Origin: Limanda limanda
Taxonomy: Eukaryota; Chordata; Actinopteri; Pleuronectiformes; Pleuronectidae
Assembly: GCF_963576545.1 (NCBI RefSeq)
Contig: NC_083654.1
Location: forward strand, 22,928,400-22,992,399
Direction of reading: 5' to 3'
DNA length: 64,000 nt
The position numbers and the translations under genes are program-made. The notes beneath the pieces are model-generated. The model was not told the DNA's origin and did not search any database. It worked only from the letters and a program-made list of their open reading frames with translations. Shown here piece after piece: positions 58,222 to 64,000 of this stretch (position 1 is its first letter; each line of letters starts with the position of its first letter).

Positions 58222-58767
58222 ACACACACACACACACACACAGACACACACACACATGAAATATTTCCATTCTCTTACTTTATTTAACTTTACTATAACG
58301 ACAGATTTTTACATAATTTAAAACCTCATCATATTCTATATTCTAACTATGTAATATGAATGAAAACAGAATCATGTCTCACAACCTTTATCACACTTTA
58401 AGTTCTCATGAAAAATTAGATGTCAAATGTTTTTATTCAGTCTTTAATTTGACTTTTATTAGATTCACCAGGTCACCAGTTTAATTACTCATCATTTTAA
58501 TATTATATTTAACAAAATTTAAAATCTTTATTAGTTTTCATTGACAAACAATAAACATAATTACATCTTTTACTTTGTTATGGTTTAATCCGTTTGGTCA
58601 GATGAACTTTGAGTGAAAGTGTAACTCACCATCTCTCCGGTCGTGAGTCCGAGCGCCGGCTCGTCCGCCGGCAGCGGGGGGGCGGCGGGCGACCTTTGAC
58701 CCTGACACAGGGAGGTCAGCAGGGACAGACAGACGGACAGGTAGACCAGCACTCGCACGCCCTCCAT
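56837..58767 (-). CDS. cart: CART neuropeptide prepropeptide (cocaine- and amphetamine-regulated transcript family)
   Basis: Three coding exons on the minus strand, 58767-58630, 57953-57870 and 56944-56837, all phase 0, give 109 residues. Residues 1-22 are a hydrophobic signal peptide (LVYLSVCLSLLTSLCQG). Exon 2 has the conserved helical part (AEVLQGFLDEAESRVGLS) and one dibasic site, EKKA; mammalian CART has two such sites. Exon 3 is the cystine-knot peptide with all six cysteines: CDVGERC, RIGRLCDC, GTACN and LRCY. The final residue is Tyr where Leu is usual. CART peptides are secreted and act in appetite and stress signalling; teleosts have several paralogues, and which one this is cannot be told here. 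Both introns are swollen by microsatellites. Confidence 0.92.
56945..57869. repeat. GA/CT-rich microsatellites in cart intron 2
   Basis: 56946-57447 is (GA)n with GACCAGAGAGAGA and GGGAGGGAGG variants; 57520-57725 is (CT)n. The purine strand switches between the two blocks, so they could pair as a hairpin. Confidence 0.9.
57958..58255. repeat. (CA)n microsatellite in cart intron 1
   Basis: About 300 bases of CA repeats with periodic CAGACA and one GGGACA interruption, starting only about five bases from the exon 2 acceptor. It supplies most of the (GT)n tract in front of the CAG on the minus strand. Confidence 0.95.
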
Positions 58768-58786
58768 CGCCAGAGAGAGAGTCAAC

Positions 58787-58858
58787 CTGACACACGTGAA
58801 CACACAAAGTCATGATCTCACTCAACATGGATCCAAAGTTGTGAAGAAGAGAACTCAC
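58787..58858 (-). other. Possible 5' UTR intron of cart
   Basis: On the minus strand CTCC/GTGAGT (58858) and GTGTGTCAG (58787) would remove a 72-bp intron before the ATG. Only splice-site appearance supports it. Confidence 0.35.
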
Positions 58859-59005
58859 GGAGACGTTAAGGATCCTTCTTCTTCTTCGTTGGTGTCGATT
58901 CCTGCTGCTTCTTCTTCGTTGGTGTCGATTCCAGCTGCTTCCCTTTCTTCTTTGCTGGTTTGTGGTGCGTCTCCTCACTTGGACTCTGAGCGTCTCCTCC
59001 TCCTG

Positions 59006-59013
59006 TTTTTATA
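59006..59013 (-). promoter_or_regulatory. cart TATA box
   Basis: TATAAAAA on the minus strand, about 240 bases upstream of the cart ATG; transcription would start near 58980. Just upstream lie CACGTC/GACGTG words reminiscent of CRE/E-box sites. Confidence 0.55.
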
Positions 59014-59209
59014 CGTCTCCTCCTCCTCTGTCACGTCTCCTCCGCTCACATTACTCACGTCCTCAGCTCGTCACACGTGTGCGTCTGTGATGGATTGTGC
59101 GTCTGTGATGGATTGTGCGTCCGAGTGGTTAATATTAAACAGGATGTTGTTGTTCACAGGTCGAAGGTCACGCTTTAACTTGAAGTCCTGGAGTGGAATC
59201 TTCACACCA

Positions 59210-61890
59210 AATCTTTGTGTCGCTTTGTCTTTATGTTGTGTCTCTTTGTCTTTAGTTTGTGTCTCTTTGTCGTTATGTTGTGTCTCTTTGTCTTTAGTTT
59301 GTGTCTCTTTGTCGTTATGTTGTGTCTCTTAATCGTTATGTTGTGTCTCTTTGTCTTTAGTTTGTGTCTCTTTGTCGTTATGTTGTGTCTCTTTGTCGTT
59401 ATGTTGTGTCTCTTAATCGTTATGTTGTGTCTCTTTGTCTTTAGTTTGTGTCTCTTTGTCGTTATGTTGTGTCTCTTTGTCTCTTTGTCGTTATGTTGTG
59501 TCTCTTTGTCTTTAAGTTGTGTCTCTTTGTCTATAGTTTGTGTCTCTTAATCATTATGATGTGTCTCTTTGTCATTAAGTTGTGTCTCTTTGTCTTTAGT
59601 TTGTGTCTCTTTGTCGTTATGTTGTGTCTCTAAATCGTTATGTTGTGTCTCTTTGTCTTTAGTTTGTGTCTCTTTGTCGTTATGTTGTGTCTCTAAATCG
59701 TTATGTTGTGTCTCTTTGTCTTTAGTTTGTGTCTCTTTGTCGTTATTTTGTGTCTCTTAATCGTTATGATGTGTCTCTTTGTCGTTATGTTGTGTCTCTT
59801 TGTCTTTAGTTTGTGTCTCTTTGTCGTTATGTTGTGTCTCTAAATCGTTATGATGTGTCTCTTTGTCGTTATGTTGTGTCTCTAAATCGTTATGTTGTGT
59901 CTCTTTGTCGTTATTTTGTGTCTCTTAATCGTTATGATGTGTCTCTTTGTCGTTATGTTGTGTCTCTTTGTCTTTAGTTTGTGTCTCTTTGTCGTTATGT
60001 TGTGTCTCTAAATCGTTATGATGTGTCTCTTTGTCGTTATGTTGTGTCTCTTAATCGTTATGTTGTGTCTCTTTGTCTTTAGTTTGTGTCTCTTTGTCTT
60101 TAAGTTGTGTCTCTTTGTCTTTAGTTTGTGTCTCTTTGTCTTTAAGTTGTGTCTCTTTGTCTTTAGTTTGTGTCTCTTTGTCTTTAAGTTGTGTCTCTTT
60201 GTCTTTAGTTTATGTCTCTTTGTCTTTAAGTTGTGTGTCTTTGTCTTTAGTTTGTGTCTCTTTGTCTAAAAGTTGTGTCTCTTTGTCGTTATGTTGTGTC
60301 TCTTTATCGTTATGTTGTGTGTCTTTGTCGTTATGTTGTGTCTCTTTGTCTTTAGTTTGTGTCTCTTTGTCTTTAAGTTGTGTCTCTTTGTCGTTATGTT
60401 GTGTCTCTTTGTCTTTGTTGTGAGGATGTAAAATGATTTCTAATGAACAGAGACACTTTGTCTTTTAGTTGTGTCTCTTTGTCTTTAGTTTATGTCTCTT
60501 TGTCTTTAGTTTGTGTCTCTTTGTCTTTAGTTTGTGTCTCTTTGTCGTTATGTTGTGTCTCTTTGTCTTTAGTTTGTGTCTCTTTGTCTTTAGTTTGTGT
60601 CTCTTTGTCTTTAGTTTGTGTCTCTTTGTCTTTAAGTTGTGTCTCTATGTCTTTAGTTTGTGTCTCTTTGTCTTTAGTTTGTGTCTCTTTGTCTTTAAGT
60701 TGTGTCTCTTTGTCTTTAGTTTGTGTCTCTTTGTCTTAAAGTTGTGTCTCTTTGTCTTTAAGTTGTGTGTCTTTGTCTTTAGTTTGTGTGTCTTTGTTGT
60801 GAGGATGTAAAATGATTTCTGATGAACAGAGACACTTTGTCTTTTAGTTGTGTCTCTTTGTCTTTAGTTTATGTCTCTTTGTCTATAAGTTGTGTGTCTT
60901 TGTCTTTAGTTTGTGTCTCTTTGTCGTTATGTTGTGTCTCTTTGTCTTTAGTTTGTGTCTCTTTGTCTTTAAGTTGTGTCTCTTTGTCTTTAGTTTGTGT
61001 CTCTTTGTCTTTAAGATGTGTCTCTTTGTCTTTAGTTTGTGTCTCTTTGTCTTTAAGTTGTGTCTCTTTGTCTTTAGTTTGTGTCTCTTTGTCTTTAAGT
61101 TGTGTCTCTTTGTCTTTAGTTTGTGTCTCTTTGTCTTTAGTTTGTGTCTCTTTGTCTTTAAGTTGTGTCTCTTTGTCGTTATGTTGTGTGTCTTTGTTGT
61201 GAGGATGTAAAATTATTTCTGATGAACAGAGACACTTTGTCTTTTAGTTGTGTCTCTTTGTCTTTAGTTTGTGTCTCTTTGTCTTTAAGTTGTGTGTCTT
61301 TGTCTTTAGTTTGTGTCTCTTTGTCTTTAAGTTGTGTCTCTTTGTCGTTATGTTGTGTCTCTTTGTCTTTAAGTTGTGTCTCTTTGTCGTTATGTTGTGT
61401 CTCTTTGTCTTTAAGTTGTGTCTCTTTGTCGTTATGTTGTGTCTCTTTGTCTTTAAGTTGTGTCTCTTTGTCGTTATGTTGTGTCTCTTTGTCTTTTAGT
61501 TGTGTCTCTTTGTCTTTAGTTTGTGTCTCTTTGTCTTTAGTTTGTGTCTCTTTGTCTTTAGTTTGTGTCTCTTTGTCTTTAAGTTGTGTCTCTATGTCTT
61601 TAGTTTGTGTCTCTTTGTCTTTAGTTTGTGTCTCTTTGTCTTTAAGTTGTGTCTCTTTGTCTTTAGTTTATGTCTCTTTGTCTTTAGTTTGTGTCTCTTT
61701 GTCTTTAGTTTGTGTCTCTTTGTCTTTAAGTTGTGTCTCTATGTCTTTAGTTTGTGTCTCTTTGTCTTTAGTTTGTGTCTCTTTGTCTTTAAGTTGTGTC
61801 TCTTTGTCTTTAAGTTGTGTGTCTTTGTCTTTAGTTTGTGTCTCTTTGTCTTAAAGTTGTGTCTCTTTGTCGTTATGTTGTGTGTCTGTG
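59210..61890. repeat. Large 21-bp minisatellite array with higher-order structure
   Basis: About 125 units of GTGTCTCTTTGTCTTTAGTT(T), with variants ending TTTAAGTT, CGTTATGTT and TTAATCGTTATG. A distinct spacer (TGTGAGGATGTAAAATGATT followed by an AACAGAGACACTTTG stretch) recurs near 60419, 60800, 61199 and 61894, dividing the array into blocks of roughly 380-400 bp and one of about 690 bp. Since 21 is a multiple of three, long CVSLSLV-type ORFs run through it; these are not genes. Confidence 0.93.
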
Positions 61891-61929
61891 TTGTGAGGAT
61901 GTAAAAGGATTTCTAATAAACACTTTGTC

Positions 61930-62540
61930 TTGAAACTCACAGAAACAGATTCATTAACAGCCTCCTCTTTGGAGGTCAGAGGTCGGAGGTCAGAGGATTG
62001 TGTGTCTCTTTGATTGTTGTGTGTTGATAAATCTCCCATCATGCCCGTCACCTGGAGGCTGGTGACGCAGGAGGACACCGTTTTGCCCTTTTCTTTGCCT
62101 GACGGACGTTGTGGGGACCTTTCATCTCCTCATTAACGGCTAAATGTCAAACCGCCGCTCGGCCGACCAATCAGAAGCTTGTATCTGTAAACGAGCTGAC
62201 CTCAGATCAGATGAAGAGTCGTGTTCCACGGAGAAGCTTCAAAGTTCTTATTAATATCAACCAACTTTTATCTGTTATCAGTTGGTTCCAGGGACGCTCG
62301 GTCACGTCCTGTTTGAATAAACAGCTGAAGATAAACGCTGATTATTCAGAGAAGAAGAAAACGACAGGAGACGCCGCCGCGACCTTCACGAGAAAAATGA
62401 GCTTCAAGTTAGAGAAGATCAACACAAACCGTCCAATGACAGGTCTGCTGAGCCGTGACATCACTGGCAGGGGGCGTGGTCACACGATCTAAGATATTCA
62501 CACATGAACTCATTATTACTACGTTGTTGGGACCTGAACT
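61930..62540. other. Unique intergenic DNA
   Basis: No exon recognised. A chance ORF at 62109-62492 has no family features. Confidence 0.35.
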
Positions 62541-62548
62541 TGTTACAG

Positions 62549-62778
62549 TGTGTGTGTTTGTGTGTGTGTGTGTGTGTGTTAGTGTGTGTGTGTGTGTGTG
62601 TGTTAGTGTGTGTGTGTGTGTGTGTTAGTGTGTGTGTGTTAGTGTGTGTGTGTGTGTGTGTGTGTGTTAGTGTGTGTGTGTGTGTGTGTGTGTTATCAGC
62701 TCACAGCAGAGTTTCACTGAAGGTCACAGACGAAGACGAAACACACAGAGGATCCATCAAACACCTTTCATCCTGCAG

Positions 62779-62845
<67 letters not shown>
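62549..62845. repeat. (GT)n microsatellites
   Basis: GT repeats with periodic TTAGTG interruptions at 62549-62694 and a purer run at 62779-62846. Confidence 0.92.
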
Positions 62846-62847
<2 letters not shown>

Positions 62848-63299
62848 CTTGTACAGATTTCTCTGTGAGGACTGTATGTATCTACATATATATTTATATA
62901 TATTTACTGCAGTAAAACAAGTAAACTTTGCTCATTAGTTATTTTGTATCATTATTACTTTGAAGTTTCTTCTTTTCTCTGTAAAACTCAAAGCTTCAGA
63001 TTTTCAACAAATGGAACAGAAAGTCGTTTTGAGTTGTGTTGATACAAAGTGTTTGTTGTTGTCGTGCAGATTCGTTCTGGACTCAAATACCCGCTGAGCC
63101 CGAGGCCCCCCCCCACCACCCGCTGTGCCACCGTGACACTGACGGACTGGATCCTCGTGAACAGACACATCAGATCACAATCAAAACACAAATAACTGTA
63201 ACATGTGACCCCCCCCACCCCCCCGGGCTCCTGGAGATTCACTCAAACACACAAAGGATTTATTTAAAGTCACAACTTCTTGATTCTGACAGAAACTCA

Positions 63300-63303
<4 letters not shown>

Positions 63304-63341
<38 letters not shown>
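63304..63341. repeat. (GT)n microsatellite
   Basis: Pure GT tract of 38 bases. Confidence 0.95.
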
Positions 63342-63343
<2 letters not shown>

Positions 63344-63374
63344 CAATTAACACCTGATTGAATCATCAAGGTTT

Positions 63375-64000
63375 ATATATTTTATTGAAAAAACAGAACA
63401 ATCAATAAACAATAAAACAGTTCTGGATAGAAAATCGTTCAATCTTTTTTTTAATTTCTATCTTTCAACAACAATTCTCTTATTTACCGTCAAATTTGTA
63501 AACTTTCCCCAAAACATATTTTCTTTGTCCTGGATTTGTTCTTTGAACAAACAGATTTGATCCGTTGAACAGGAAGTGATGAATCTCTTTCAGATTAAAA
63601 GACCACAGAACAAACAGATTGAAGTGCAGCTGGTTCAACACGTTGAGATTCGATGGTTCGTCTCCTCGTCAGGTTTAATATTTATCCTCAGAAATTATAA
63701 ACATGGAGGCTCATTCATATTATGTACGAATATTAATACTTAAATCAGTTCTGCCTCAAATAAAAAAGTGATAAACTGTGAAAACATGTGATTAAGTTTT
63801 CATATTCATCAGAAACGTTCTGATAAAGGTCTGTGATTGGCCGAGCTCCACCAGGTCCCCCGGTGACAGAGGTGACTCCTCCCACCCGGTTGGATCAGTG
63901 CAGAATCCAACGCACCCGACGCCTGAAGAACCAGAAGAAAACAAACACACGTTCAGAGGCCCAGGAGGCGGAGCTTCATCAGATCACGTGACACCTGCAG
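63375..64000 (-). other. Possible 3' end of a minus-strand gene beyond the window
   Basis: On the minus strand an AATAAA (63386-63381) follows AT-rich DNA resembling a 3' UTR. I see no coding exon up to the window end, so this is only a suggestion. Confidence 0.2.

Noticed and set aside
57835..58287. Overlapping Cys/Val or Thr/His ORFs in cart intron 1
   Set aside because: Pure (CA)n read-through between two CART exons.
59215..61904. Series of 60-230-residue CVSLSLV-type ORFs
   Set aside because: They follow the 21-bp minisatellite unit, which is a multiple of three; equivalent ORFs occur in two frames.

Overview
The window is vertebrate nuclear DNA from a teleost fish, most likely a percomorph; I cannot resolve the species. 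The evidence is GT-AG introns, L2-type LINEs with the fish (ATGTA)n tail, hAT and Kolobok-like DNA transposons, dense CA/GT microsatellites, fish-type TRIM35-like and IFIT genes, and clusters of C2H2 zinc-finger genes with KEEQ-type leaders. Exon boundaries below were placed by eye from splice sites, reading phase and family knowledge.

Region 1 (1-23126) is a tandem segmental duplication. Unit A (1 to about 9045) and unit B (10701-23126) each carry, on the minus strand, an IFIT-like gene and a TRIM35-like gene whose SPRY domain is missing. Unit B was later enlarged by a hAT element (10829-12070, exact 8-bp target duplication), an L2 LINE with a complete 1030-residue ORF (13473-17491), a truncated L2 tail (19084-19458) and a short retroelement (22121-22414). 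It also lost about 2.6 kb of a large inverted-repeat element that unit A keeps (about 3800-6960).

Region 2 (23190-28385) is repeat DNA: a LINE 3' fragment and a decayed THAP-domain, Kolobok-like transposase. Region 3 (28403-33990) is the complete 12-exon dnai2 gene (axonemal outer-arm dynein intermediate chain 2), followed by an RFX-type X-box in its 3' UTR.

Region 4 (34247-54776) is a plus-strand cluster. It holds a 15-finger C2H2 gene, an 8-finger C2H2 gene, and a third gene that has the same leader exons as the second but no fingers. This third gene appears to splice into a TCF/LEF-like HMG box. Its largest intron holds a hAT element, a nested zinc-ribbon gene with a Glu/Arg/Gly-rich tail, and an antisense L2 fragment. 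Region 5 (56739-59013) is a minus-strand CART neuropeptide gene of three coding exons with a TATA box. The rest (59200-64000) is a 2.7-kb array of 21-bp repeats, microsatellites and apparently non-coding DNA.

By function: IFIT and TRIM are antiviral or innate-immunity families, dnai2 is ciliary, the zinc-finger/HMG cluster is DNA-binding and fast evolving, and cart encodes a secreted neuropeptide. They share no pathway. What unites the window is tandem duplication, transposon nesting and minisatellite growth.
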